Positions 35,455-47,870 of a stretch of DNA of 64,000 bases are shown here, piece by piece. Within the stretch, counting starts at the first letter, position 1. Each line of letters opens with the position of its first letter. Both the position numbers and the translations under genes were made by a program. The notes beneath the pieces were generated by a model. That model searched no databases, was not told where the DNA came from, and saw only the letters and a list, made by a program, of their open reading frames with translations. Origin of the DNA: Strix aluco (taxonomy: Eukaryota; Chordata; Aves; Strigiformes; Strigidae); the NCBI RefSeq assembly GCF_031877795.1, contig NC_133935.1, forward strand, positions 75,410,303-75,474,302, read 5' to 3'.

Positions 35455-36030
35455 TGACTAGTGGACCTGCTGGAGCAAGTCCAGAGAACAGGCTGGATCG
35501 ATGGGCTGAGGCCAGTCATATGAGGTTCAACAAGGCTCAGTGCTGGGTCCTGCACTCGGGTCACAACAACCCCAGGCAACACTACAGGCTTGGGGAAGAG
35601 TGGCTGGAAAGCTGTCTGGTGGAAAAGGACCTGGGGGTGCTAGTCGACAGTGGCTGAATATGAGCCAGCAGTGTGCCCAGGGGAGACCTTACTGCTCTCT
35701 GCAACTACCTGAAAGGAGGTTGTAGAGAGGTGAGTGTTGGTCTCTTCTCCCAAGTAGCAAGCAATAGGACAAGAGGAAATGGCCTCAAGTTGTGCCAGGG
35801 GAGGTTTAGATTGGATATTAGGAAAAATTTCTTCACCAAAAAGGTTGTCAAGCACTGGAACAGGCTGCCCAGGGAAGTGGTTGATTCACCATCCCTGGAG
35901 GTATTTAAAAGATGTGTAGATGTGGTGCTTAGGGACATGGTTTAGTGGTGGACTTGGCAGTGCTACATTAATGGTTGGACTTGATGATCTTAAAGGTCTT
36001 TTCCAACATAAATGATTCTATGATTGATTT
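35455..36030 (+). repeat. CR1 LINE with 272-bp internal deletion
   Basis: The copy begins with 'ggagcaagtccagagaacaggctggatcgatggg' (split block), follows the 31-kb copy closely to 'agcagtgtgcccag' at 35,680, then jumps directly to 'gggagacctt'. In the 31-kb copy these points are 272 bp apart (31,231-31,502 missing). An A-G dinucleotide is shared at both edges. It ends with 'ggttggacttgatgatcttaaaggtcttttccaac' (split block) and 'gattctatgattg'. A one-base deletion near 35,650 also breaks the frame. Confidence 0.95.
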
Positions 36031-37661
36031 TATAAATGCAAGGGATTATGATAAAGTTTAAAGGGGTTCATCAGTATATGTTAATGAAGTCGACCACTTG
36101 AAGTGTAGTTCCCTCAACAGAGATTTTTATAATTTTTGTGTCTTCTTAATTAGTGTAGTTGATGTATCTTCATAAATGGAGCTACATCTCTTCACGTTCA
36201 AAATTAAATTTTACTACTTTTTTCATCTGTCACTCTGGAAGGTCAGTGCAGCTAATCCTATCTCGATTCTGCACTGATTTATGTATATGTATGAACGTTG
36301 ATGTTTGCTAGAGTGATACTGAAGTAAAGATGCTGGCATTAGTCTTGGGAATCTGTGTTCAAACTGTTATTATTATTTCTGTCCTAAAGCTGTTTCACAA
36401 GACTGTTCTCAGCCTAATTTGACCCGGATTCCAAAACAGGCTTGTAATTCCGTTTTTCTGCAATTCTGTGTGTTGGAGTAAGGCTGTGATATTATTTGCA
36501 GTTCTACAGTTTGAAAACATCCGTGTTTCTTGAACTATTCTGTAAATTTAGAAATCATGCCACCTTTCATTTCTGTTTGAATTGGACTGTTTATTTATCA
36601 GATACTGCAAAAATACAATTTTTCCACTTTGCTTGTTGAACTTTATACAGCCAATTTTGTATAAACTGAATTTTAAATTTAATTGTGTAGTAGGTAATTG
36701 AAGGATGCTGAACTTATTTTAATGTCCCGTAGTCAGACTTATCTTTTGTTACAGTCTGTCCCCATCCCTCTTAAAAAGAGTGGAGAGTATTGCTTATCAC
36801 ACTAGCTAAGGCTATGTAATTGTTGCCCTCTGTCTCAGCTGTCTATAGTTGTGTCTTAACATAATATTATAAACTTTTCAGATTCAGAAGATACTTTTTG
36901 TTCTCTCCCTGCTCAGCAAATTGGAGTCTTGAAGAGGACTCTCTTGTACAACCATACTGTGAGGAAGTGTATTTTTTGACTGACATCAACTGTATGGTTC
37001 ACATACTAGTATCAACAAAAATGCCTACACCCATAAAGCTCTCAGGTTTTGGCATTGTTCTGCTTAGAGTTTCTGCCACTGTGCTTTTCCCTCTGTCTAA
37101 ATTCTTCCTGTATGTTTAGAGGAAGAAATAAAGCAGCAGCCATAAACATGAAATGCATATGCTAAAATATTCAGTGGTTCTTTAGAGATGAAAAATGGCT
37201 GTCTATTTATAAATGTGTATACTTGTTTATGTACAGTATTTCAGAGTTTATTTCTTGGCCTCTATGATGTTTACAGTTGTTTCACAATGTTTTGACTCCT
37301 CCAGGAGGGATCATGAAATTGCTTTTTTTTCCATAAGCAAATACAGCCGCTGAAATCTCTCTAAAAGTCAAAATGTTCCTGAAGGAATTCCAAGCAGCAC
37401 TGAAGAAAGTCATAAACTTGCCAGTTTAAGTTTCACCACCCTTATAGATAAGTGATTTTTCAAAAGGTGCATACACACAACACAACATTTTTATATCCAT
37501 TTTCCCACCACAATTATAAAAAGAAATGTTACTTTTTCTTAACTGTCAGCTTTCTGGCTTTGGAATGCAAAATTGCTCTGGTTGGTTCATTGGAGAATCT
37601 GGTATATAGTATTGCAATATTCTCAAAATTTCTTTTAGATTTTATTACTGTTTTAATTTTG

Positions 37662-37693
37662 ATTGCCCTTAATTTATTAATTGCCCTTAATTT
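37662..37693. repeat. Tandem duplication, 18-bp period
   Basis: The 14-mer attgcccttaattt occurs at 37,662 and again at 37,680. A small local duplication in the CCDC146 intron. Confidence 0.8.
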
Positions 37694-39148
37694 AAAAAGC
37701 TCTCTTTTAAAAGAGAAAGGTCTCCAATATGTTATGTGGAAGGCTGAATGATGTCAAGGCTGACTCATTTGAGGTGGGTTCTGCATCTCTGGAAGCTGAT
37801 AGGGGTTTTATGGTTTTGTCCTATAGCAGATTACAATGTTCTCTGCATAATAGTTATTTTGCATGATAATTAATCTAGAAAGGCCTGCTGGTGTCAGGTG
37901 AACACTTGAAGAGGTTGGCAGTCTTTCTCCCAAAATTTTGAACTGATATACTGTGGTACTGATTTGTCCATTCATTTCATCTACAGCCAGCTTCAGTGAA
38001 CTTGTGAAGGAATTCTTGAATTCCTCCATGTATGCTCCGTCTCCACCTTCCACTGTGCTTCGCTCTGCAAATACTCCATGGCTCCCCTATCTCTCTGTCA
38101 TGGCAAGATTTCTGGGTGCTTCAAAAGTCCTTCTTCCCCTCTCTTCCCTCTGTAAGATGCTTATTGCCTCTCTTTAGTCATCCTATCTCTCTTATATCTT
38201 TCTCCTGAAATGTTTGTGTCTTGCTTCATGCTGCCTTCATGCAAAAGATCAATATTTCAAAACTCTTTGAATATACAAAACTCTCAAGATACTGTTGTGC
38301 CAGAAGATATTTTTGGCAGCTGTTAATTGGCATTTGATATAACGACAAGTAGCAAGCTGATGGATATTGCTGTCTTATCAGGGTACCAGGAGCATTGTAT
38401 CCCCTTGTATTCAACCTCCCGTTTCCCTCTTTCATCTCGGCATTTTCACACACCTCAGACAATTCTGGTGATTGAAGCTTGGGAACGTAATTCTTAAGTG
38501 CTGGACTGAGATGGTAAACACAAAGTGAAGTTACATGAAGTTATAGTAACTTGATGACATTAGGTCTCATCTTGCTAAGAAGTAATTAATAAATTGATCT
38601 AGCTGTTCCTAATGCAAGAATCTTAGATTTCTGTTCCTAAATGAGAGCTATGAAAGTGGGATTTTCTCAAATATAATTGTAGGAAAGTTATCTTTTCCAA
38701 CAACCCTACTTGTTCCATCTTTCTTTTATTTCTCTCTCTGTGTATTTATTAAAAAAACTGTGTTACCTAATTTGAAAAAGAGCTTTCTTTAGAATAAAGC
38801 TTACACCAAGCTATGATTATAAAATTTGGATTTTAGTTTCTTTTAAAGCTCCGTCTTTTGGGGAAGAAAAAAGGGATTTCCACACTGTACAGGAATCAAA
38901 ATACAGCTTGTATTCTGTGAGTTTTATTATTACTCTTGAATTAGTTCACTTGGATATTTTTTAGGGTTGTATTATTTTAGCAGAGGTCACAGATACTAAA
39001 AATGTAACCTGGTACATAACTGAAATGTTAGTACTACATAGGAGCTCTGACATGAGGAGATCTCAGGAGATCTACATATTTATCTTGCACAGTCATATAT
39101 ATCCCTGGATCTAATTAACTGTATTTTGGTATTTTTGTTACTTCCTAG

Positions 39149-39315
39149 AACTTCAAACGATGAGTCAGGCTGGTGAAGAAAGTTCCAGTTCCAGTGACAC
39201 AGAATTGGAAATCGAGAAGGAGCAACCTAATCATGCTCTAGCTCCAACAGTTTATCACCGAGATGAGGGATCCACTGATGTGACAGCAAGTCCTGCATTT
39301 CAGTGTTTAGATGAG
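39149..39315 (+). CDS. CCDC146: CCDC146 first coding exon (exon 2; coding from 39160)
   Basis: Acceptor cttcctag precedes 39149, the ATG is at 39160 and the donor GAG|GTACCA ends the exon at 39315 after 52 codons in phase 0. The product starts M-S-Q-A-G-E-E and continues with a serine/glutamate-rich stretch, then N-H-A-L-A-P-T-V, D-V-T-A-S-P-A-F-Q-C-L-D-E. This aligns with the acidic N-terminus of human CCDC146 and its T-P-A-F-x-x-L-H-E-L block (recalled). CCDC146 is a large coiled-coil protein of centrioles and sperm axoneme microtubules; its loss is known to cause flagellar defects in mammals. The coiled coils are encoded by later exons outside this window. Confidence 0.85.
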
Positions 39316-42300
39316 GTACCACGTACCCCAGCTTTCTCTGACTATAACAGTGCATATTGTATCCAAATCAATTAATCTGAAATGTATATTTTGTTGTTAG
39401 TAATTGAAGGTTATTACCATAAGCTATCTGTAGCTTCCCTATTTCTTCTCTGATTTTTTTTCTAAGTGGTAAGAACATTCCGTGAAGCAGAAACATACAT
39501 GGGGCGTATTCTTGTTGGGGATAGTGTGCTTAAGAGATAACCATGTTATTGTTTTCAATGATCATGACCTTAAGGGTAGTAGAGAGGTCTTGTTCCTGTA
39601 GTATTCTAATTATAGAGATAGCTGCATCGTGATTTTTAGAAAGGCTTAATTGTTGCAGGAAAAATCCAAGGTAAATGGCTCCTGAGGCACTAATAACTGA
39701 TGATGATAGAAGAAACCTTTTGGAACTCAGTTTCTTTTGCAGAATTTTTTGCGTTAAGGAAACTTTTCGAATACTAGAAGTATTTTAGAATTTAAGATAT
39801 CAAATACATATCAAATGGAATTCTTAAAAATGTAATGCCAGAAGAGACATTAAGAGATCATCTAATGCAAAATTTACACTGAAGTAGATTCTCTGCAGAT
39901 ATTTGTCTCATTTGTTCTTTAAAACTTTAAGTGATGGAGATAGCTCTTTCAGTATCCTTTTCCAACACCATCATTGCTATAGTTTTAAAAAAAGAAGCTT
40001 TTCCTAAATCCCAGTTTAAATTTCCTTTGGAGTGAATAATGTAGCTTTCTTCTTGCCTTACCCACAGTGACAATGGGGAGCAATCCATTTCTGCCCTGTT
40101 TATAAAAAAAATGTACATCTCTCATATTATAAGCAGGCTTTGTTCATACTTCACATTTTTCTTAAAGTTCTTAAGTTGCTTTACCTTGGGCTCTTTCCAG
40201 CTTGGATCTATCAGATTGGTTTGTCAGCCCAGCTCTCTGTCTCTGCCTTGGACCTAATGTCAGTAGAAAGGAAGGGGCAAGAATTTGTAGTGAAGAGAAA
40301 AATAGTACTGCCCCTTTCCTATCTTGCTATTAGATCATACTGAACATAGCATGAAGCTGCACAGCCAATCTCTCTCTAATCTCTTGTACATTCAGCAGGG
40401 AGATTTTCCCTTTCAGTCCAGTGCCAGTATATGGTGAGTCCAGAGCTTCCAGTATTGTAGCACAAAAACCCTTTCTTCTCAGTTCAAGCCAGCTGCAAAA
40501 GTCCAGGACAGCTCAACTCTCAAAGAGACTTGACCTCTCACCTAACAGAAATCCTTCTGTCTACTGAAACTATGGAAACTGCACTTCGGGGAGTACTTTA
40601 TTTTCAGCTGCTCCTGTACGTTTTCTATAGATTTTCAGTTGTGGTAGAATTTTTGGTATGTCAACAAGAGGCATATGTCTAGTACAGTATCTTTACCCCC
40701 CACCCTTTACCCAAATAAAATAAAACTAAATGGTATAACATTCTAAAACATATTTTACATTTCTGCTTTGTTTTTCTTATTTTTAATCATGGTGAAAACT
40801 TGTTTTTCTGGACTTATTCTAGGAAATGATCAGATCATTTGGCTTATTTTTTTTTTCTCAAAGAATCTTTCCAATGAGTTTATTCCGCATGTCAAATTTA
40901 AGGCCAACTTGTTTAACTCTGATAACATTGTAAACCATTAATGGGAAATACAGGGTAACCTTAGTATTAGAATTTGTGCCCAACTCAGGAAAAAAAAAAA
41001 GTGCAGTGGAAAACTGAAGTAAGCAATTTGCATAAGATTTCATAAATGAGGTCTTTCGGTCATTTTGTCAATTTTTAAAAGGGAACTATGACTCATTTAT
41101 TCTTACCATAATTTTTAACAGTTCGTACTTGTGCTTTACAGGCTGATTTGGCTTTTCATCACTTATTCACATTTCTTCTCTTCCACTGACGTGTTTGTTT
41201 TCCTTTGTTGAACTTTATACATAATTCAGAGATAAATATATGACTTTGGTCACCACAGAGGTTGTTGCATTGACACTGGCTTCACCTTCTTGGAATAGCT
41301 TTCAGAAGTTTTCCACAGAAGTGGAACTGTATCATATTATCTCTGGTTTACTGGCTAGTCATTTATGCCTGCATAGCAGCAAATACTTATCAGAAGGGAC
41401 ATCTTTTGATATTATTAGATTTATTTGAGAACAGACATATCCTTTCTAGCGGTAAACCTTCCAGTCAGGCCAGTCTCTTTTCTCATGTAAACAGCAGATA
41501 GCCAAAGATACAAATAGCAAGAAGTCACACATGCACACTATTTCTCTTTCATTTTTAATAACACATAGGAACATTGTTTAGCTTTGTGGGTTAGGTAAAA
41601 ATATTAAAAACTGGACAGAGGTTTGAACAAAAGCCACTCAGTCCATCATGACTTGCTTCTTTTCACCACGTGTTTTTATTTATTACCAAGTTGACATCAA
41701 TCTAACTCGGTACTTCCACTGCTGTTGGTTAGAGGACTGACATTCACAAAATGAACTTTCCACTTTTTTAGCCTTTGTTGTTATGTCCTTGAAATAAAGA
41801 CCTTTACTCTAACATTTCTAATTTAATTTCTTGACTTGTGAATCTTTTTTCGTATCCTGTTTTCTTGTACTGCATGCCATTAGAAATAAATCAATCTGCA
41901 TCATGTTAATAACTTCCATGGAAAACTACATAGTCTAGTACCTGTATGATGAAATAAATATATTACTTGGATAAATGTTACATTAATATGCAATAAATTA
42001 TGCTATTTTCATTTTAAATGTAGTGCATTATAGACCGTGTATATGTACTTTGATTCTTAAAAGGCAGCAAAAATGTATTTAATGACATGTACAATGTCTA
42101 AATTTCAAGAGCTATTAATTTTACAAAATGAATATTTGACTAGCAGCTAGCTTCAGCAAAATGGTCTGAATTTATACTCATCCTTTGCATGCAAATTTAT
42201 GATTTTTTTTGCAACAGGTAGTAATAGAATACATTTTACCTCTCCCTTTATCCTTATATTATCCTTGTTACAACACTACTATTACTGCTAAAGCCGCACA

Positions 42301-44205
42301 GGACATATTGAAATTTCCATTTGAATATAAAAACCAACAGAACATGACATGAAATTGGATTCAGTGCTCAAAATGACAAGATTAAACAGAATGGAAACAA
42401 AAAAGACCAATTAACAAATGGCCTCCTGCCCAGTTTCATAATTTTTGTCCCCATAATTTTTGCCCATCCCTGCTCTGTATAGTAACATTTTTTTCCTATG
42501 GACACTCAACTTGTTCTTTCCTTTCCTCCACCTGATCCAGGCTTTCCTGTTTTAATGGGAACATATACAAATAAAACATCAGTTGTCATAATGATGCTGT
42601 TAATGTTTAGTTTGTAATCTATTATAGACTTCAAATCCTTTCCTGTTGCTTAATTTTTGTTTTGTTACCCATATCACAATTAATCCCAGACACAAAAAAG
42701 ACCCCTACTCTATACATCTTTCCAATTTGATAGTGAATCATTGACAGCTACGCTCCAGAAACAGTTTTCCATCCACTTTATCTTTGCAAAATTTTGACTA
42801 TTTAATAAAGTTGATTAATTGCTCACAAAGCCTACTGGTTCGTGTTTTTGATTCAAGAGACTATCCAAAAACTAGTATTCTTCAGGTTCTTTCAGGTAGA
42901 AGGAGAATCAGTCATGGAGCCTAGTATCTTTGAATGCTGTTCAGTTAATTCTATTTATTTATAAATTAGGCACAAGCTCTTCTTTTTCTGGAAAAAAAAA
43001 GGAGACATCAAATGGTGGGAGGGTAACTTCTCCCAGTTTGAGGTCTTTTTCAGTTAGTATTTTATTAGCAGTTCTTATTAGGCTTTACTCAGGATTGATG
43101 TCTCTGAGCTTTTCTATGCTCTGTTTTTTCTTTCTCTTCCTTTTGTTGGTATTGGTTCTTCAGTTAGAAAGATAGTTGTTAGTTCACTCAAATGTATACA
43201 TCTATTTTTAAAACATTGCTAGAAAAAGGATCCTGCAGCATTTGTTTTGTATGTCTTTGTAGTGGACTCTATGATGGAGCTATTCATTCCCTACAATAGT
43301 GTACTTGTGAATGAAAAGTGCTTTACTATTTACCAGATTCAGCCAGTGGATACCTTGTTTGGAAGGTACCCCAATAATCTCTTTCTGCTAATAAACGTCA
43401 TCCATTTATGTACTAAATTGATACCTGCAGAAGAATAAACTCCTTTGTGAGATTTCTCTGATTGGTCTAATGTTGCACTCTGTATCCTATAAAGATAAAA
43501 TGGACTGTGCTCCCTATCTGATACCAGCACCAAATCTTTACTTTGCACTGCTTTTTCTTGATGGCAATCGTCACTATCACGCTATGTTTCTTTTTGCTGG
43601 TGTCCAAGAATCCTGTTGCCACCATCCGTCAGGAAGCAGAAAGAACCTTTCATGAATATTTTTCATGAGTATTTTGAAACTTTGAGTCCTTCTGAGATTA
43701 ATGAATGTCTTACCCCTGACTATCGAAAGTGGTTGAAATGCTAATAAAGATGTTAACTGAAATCCTGGTTCTACTGGAAACAGAGCAAATCTCCATGTTT
43801 ACCAAAAAATGAACAGTATAGTGACAGTGACTTCTCAAGCAAATTTTGCTTCAGCTGATCTGGTGTTGACTCACGTGGATTTGCTTGCTGTGAGAGCTTT
43901 AAAGTCATGGAATGATGCGTGCGTTCAGTGTTTGAATGTGGTTCAAGCAGGGAAAGGTACTTTTCATTTTTCTCTTTTTTCTCATCTGTGCTGCAAGAAA
44001 GAAGAGAAAGCTGCATAAAGGTTGGCTACAGCTTTCAAATATAAATACTAAGAATCAGTATTTCATATATTTCTTCAGTGGCATTCTGACGTCTAACAAT
44101 GCCACTCTAGAAAATACAGCCTTTTCCAATTTCTTTTGCTAACAAGCTGTTTTTTAATTCTCTCCTAACTTAGGTTAAATGGTAGGTGTAAATAACTTCT
44201 CTTTA

Positions 44206-44218
44206 AAAAAAAAAAAAA
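44206..44218 (+). repeat. Poly(A) run
   Basis: An uninterrupted A run follows about 0.2 kb after the coding-like stretch of 43.2-44.0 kb. It could be the tail of a retrocopy on the plus strand, though no AATAAA lies just before it. Confidence 0.6.
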
Positions 44219-44395
44219 GTCAATACATCTTTAAATTAAAACTTCTCCTAGAAAAGTTAGCTTGGTAGACTAAGATAGAAAATAATTTTTTTTAATATAA
44301 CCACCAATTTAATTTCTGTTCACCTACACATACTGTAGTGTGCTTTCTACTCTTATAAAGTATGATCATCAGTATATTTTTGCATGGTAACCATA

Positions 44396-44433
44396 GCAGT
44401 GGATAAAATGTAAAGCAGTGGGTAAGATGTAAA
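44396..44433. repeat. Imperfect 19-bp tandem duplication
   Basis: gcagtggataaaatgtaaa is followed at once by gcagtgggtaagatgtaaa, two copies with two differences. Intronic, no evident role. Confidence 0.85.
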
Positions 44434-47400
44434 AATCTTAACACAGCTGTTGAATGCAAACAACATTTCAAACTTAAGCTGATCCTGGCACACTCCACAT
44501 TACATGCTTCAAAGGCTCCTGGCACAACAAAAAAGCTGTATAAATATGTTGGCACAGACAGCAAAGACAGATGTTGCCTCCACCTCCACCCATAGGAATC
44601 TGACTGCTAATTAAATAAACCTTTTTTAACTTTGTTGATACGGTCACTTGGGAAGTCAGCTAGGGATGATAATGTGTCTGTAAGCTAGAGTCTGGGTTTT
44701 TTTGCAATAGCTTTCAGCAAGCAAGCAATAGTTTGCATAGCAAACGTTAAAACGATCGGTTGTTGCAAAAGGTAAGTTGCTTGTTCCAATTGGTGGTAAC
44801 TCCTATAAAAAGCTGTAGCAGAGTGGGGTGAATTTACAGATGCTTTTAAAGAGCAGACCCAGTGTAATATGCTCCTTCAACTGAGAGATTCTTTTTACCG
44901 CTTGAAGTGACGTTGTGAGGAAACAAGGCCAGTATGCTGTTGCATGTGTTCATATTATCACAAAGCAGGTGGTATTTCTGTACATTTCTGAAAAGCACGT
45001 TTGAAAGCATTTGTGATGTGTTGTTTCTTCTATGCTGCTATAAAGTCAAGTGCAGATTTCATGCCACACAGAGGAAACACAGCTCCCTAAAGCTGTAAGA
45101 CTAGAAGGAATAACCTGTAGCTGCAGCGTCTTCTTGTGTTTTGACCTTTTCTCAACAATTTTTGAGACTTGCGAGACTTAAAAAGACAAACATATTGCTG
45201 TCTTATGTTCCAAAGCTTTCTCTCTCTTCCCCTTTTCTCATCCAAAGTATGTATCGGAGATCTGATACTCCAAAACAGGGTGATCTTGTACTAAAATTGT
45301 GAGTCTGCCTGGCCTTGGCTTATGATATTTATGTCAGCACCCTACATGGTGAGGAAGCTACAGTTCACCAAATGTACATTCGATAAAAATGTCCAGTGGT
45401 GGAGAATCATCTGTTACACAGATTAGGTTACTTTAAATGTTAAAAAGGTGATTTCTGGTTTCCTTATTCAAAAAACCAGTGTCCAAATACCCCTTAATGA
45501 ACAGAGCCTTAAAGATCTGCATGAGAAAGGATCCTTATCTTTGTGTTTAGCATCTAGACTTTGAGCTGCAGAGGTAAGGAGAGGGGCTTTTATATTCTGT
45601 CAGAAGAAAGAAGTGAGAATTTGTTTCTCAAAGTGGATCCTACTTCTCCATAAAAATCATTGACTCCATGTAATTGCTTAAAAGTAAGTGTGTAAAGCAT
45701 ACTTTTTATTTTCTACTGTATAATTCTAAATGTTGGCATACTATTTCAGTAGAAGTGTAATATTAATTAGACTTACAGTTTGTCTTGATTATATGAACAT
45801 AATTAGGTTATTGGGGATACATTTTCCAGTTATTATTTTCCAAATGGATTCTTTTTTTACTGAGATCAGAAAAACTGATGAACAAGGACGTAAAAATATT
45901 GATTCATATCCTGTTCTCATGACATGTGTGAGGGTCGGTTTTGACACATCATCTTAACACATTGTTTTCTGGATTTGGTTACCATTGAGGGTGATGGCCA
46001 AATTTGCTTCTGGCAGAAGTATTATAACTTCATAAAAGTTTCATTAAAGCTGTGAATGAAAGAGATCAGTTTAGTAAGTGGAATGTTTGCATTTAGCAGG
46101 GCCTGTGGATGGCATTGCTCAGCCATTTTTCTTTGAAACTTATGTCAGTGTCTTCAGGTCCATATATACCATATTATTTTTCTTTTATCTCCTGAAAAAA
46201 AGAACACAGAACACATTTATAAAAATGTATTTCAAACCTCCTTCTTGGTAGGCCAGTATTTAGGTCTTATCTTTTTTCTCTATGAAGACTTGAAGTCGCA
46301 TCCTTCCTGTTTTGATTTTTCTATCGTGTGTAAGTTATAGATGCTAGTTAAATTTGGCACCTTTTTTTTTTTTGTATTTTATTTTGCTTTAAGTTATAAA
46401 CACGGTATTCTAGGTATGGATTGAGAACCATCTTAATTTCCTTTGAAAATAATCACATAAATGCCCGTTTATTTTCCACCAAATTGTCAAACTACCTGTT
46501 GTTTGCAGTTCACTCTCTGAGTTTGACCGCAGTGTTTCCCCAAAAATACCATTAAGGAAACAGATATTTGCATTAAAAAAAAGGAAGAAAATCACTGCTG
46601 TCAGACCTTTTCATTTCTTCTCTGTTTTTTTTTTTTCTGTTTTTTTTTGTTTAAGCAATGCATAGAAAGCCAAGACATTACAGTCTGCTTGGCTGATCAC
46701 ATTGAACAGATGGGTTTGTGCCTTTATTTTTTGGAAATAACCCATAGGAATTTTGCTAGCAAATCCACTGTTAGTAATCTTCTTCAGTAAAATTCACAAT
46801 TTAAATATTAGTGAGATAAAAACCACAAGTGTTTTCATATGATAGTCAGTGTTATATAGATGTTTTCTGTAAACTGGAAGACCTTTTGAATTCTTAAGCC
46901 TTAAGCAGAGACCAAATGCTTTTGTTTGTATAAAAAATTGATGCTTTAATTTGGGGTATTCTTTCTATTCACATGCTTTGATAAAACTTGCATGTGACGT
47001 GAAAGGTTGTGTGTACTACAAAAAACAGATGAGTTTGCTTCTCCTCTTTCATGTTAAAGATATGGGTTGTGTAAACTCTTGATTGGGCAATTAGTTTTTG
47101 CTCTTCCAAAATATGAATAGTTTCAAAAAGATGTCTGAGATTTCATCCTTTGGTATCATCTGGCAACTGAAGTGTCATAAAACAAATCTCTTAAGAACTC
47201 TTGTTACTAGCAGTAACTCTCCTGGCACATCACACAGTCATCTTCGTTGGCCATCTAAAGTTAGCTGTGTTTTCTTATTGCTTCAATTTTTACAGAAAAT
47301 CAATAAAACAATTTATGATAATTTTTTTTGTAGTCCCCATAAACATCTATGACAGTAGTACAGCTTTAACAGTGTGACTTAATTTTATTACCAAGGAAAA

Positions 47401-47525
47401 CCAAAAATAATGCTTGCAACAAGTAGATGGAGTTACACTTTGTAAAACTGGTACACATCAATGGAGATTCAGCTACAAAAGTTCCAAGCAGGTAATACTC
47501 AGATTTGTGTAACAACATTACATTA

Positions 47526-47547
47526 CCCCCCCCCCCCCTTTTTTTTT
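47526..47547. repeat. Poly(C)13-poly(T)9 tract
   Basis: Thirteen C followed by nine T, an unusual homopurine/homopyrimidine strand asymmetry in otherwise AT-rich DNA. It lies about 2.1 kb downstream of the FGL2 stop codon, beyond the nearest candidate poly(A) signals. Homopolymer length is prone to sequencing error. Confidence 0.85.
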
Positions 47548-47864
47548 AAGACATCAGACAAGGCTTTTATAGGTGATATTAGTCACATTTGCTTATTCTG
47601 ATAAAATTTCTGTGTTTTACAAAGTTTCCTTTAAACAGGATAAAAAAAGGACAGTTTCTCATCTAACAACTTAGCAGGGAAAAGACATTTTCAGGTAGAA
47701 GCTTGTAGATACTGTAAGTCATACTTAGCTAGTTACCGTGTAATTGAATAGGAGCAAATTGTGCATTTCATGCAAAATGATTAAATATGGTCATATGCAA
47801 TTAGATGTTTACTCTTCTAACCAATACCTCGTAAGTTGTTTTTTTTTTGTTTAGACAATCCTTT

Positions 47865-47870
47865 TTTATT
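47865..47870 (-). terminator. FGL2: Candidate FGL2 polyadenylation signal (distal)
   Basis: AATAAA on the minus strand, about 1.8 kb after the FGL2 stop codon. Mammalian FGL2 messages have a long AU-rich 3' UTR, so a site at this distance is plausible. Cleavage evidence is absent. Confidence 0.3.

Larger units (their letters stand above)
30519..39148 (+). other. CCDC146: CCDC146 intron 1
   Basis: The intron is defined by the presumed donor at 30519 and acceptor cttcctag ending at 39148. It contains a well-preserved CR1 at 31,005-31,845, an ancient CR1-like remnant at about 35,085-35,355, a younger CR1 with an internal deletion at 35,455-36,030, a small secreted-protein-like ORF at 32,987-33,184, an 18-bp-period duplication near 37,662-37,693 and a gene-fossil-like stretch at 37,808-38,177. 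The rest is AT-rich and unremarkable. Confidence 0.65.
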
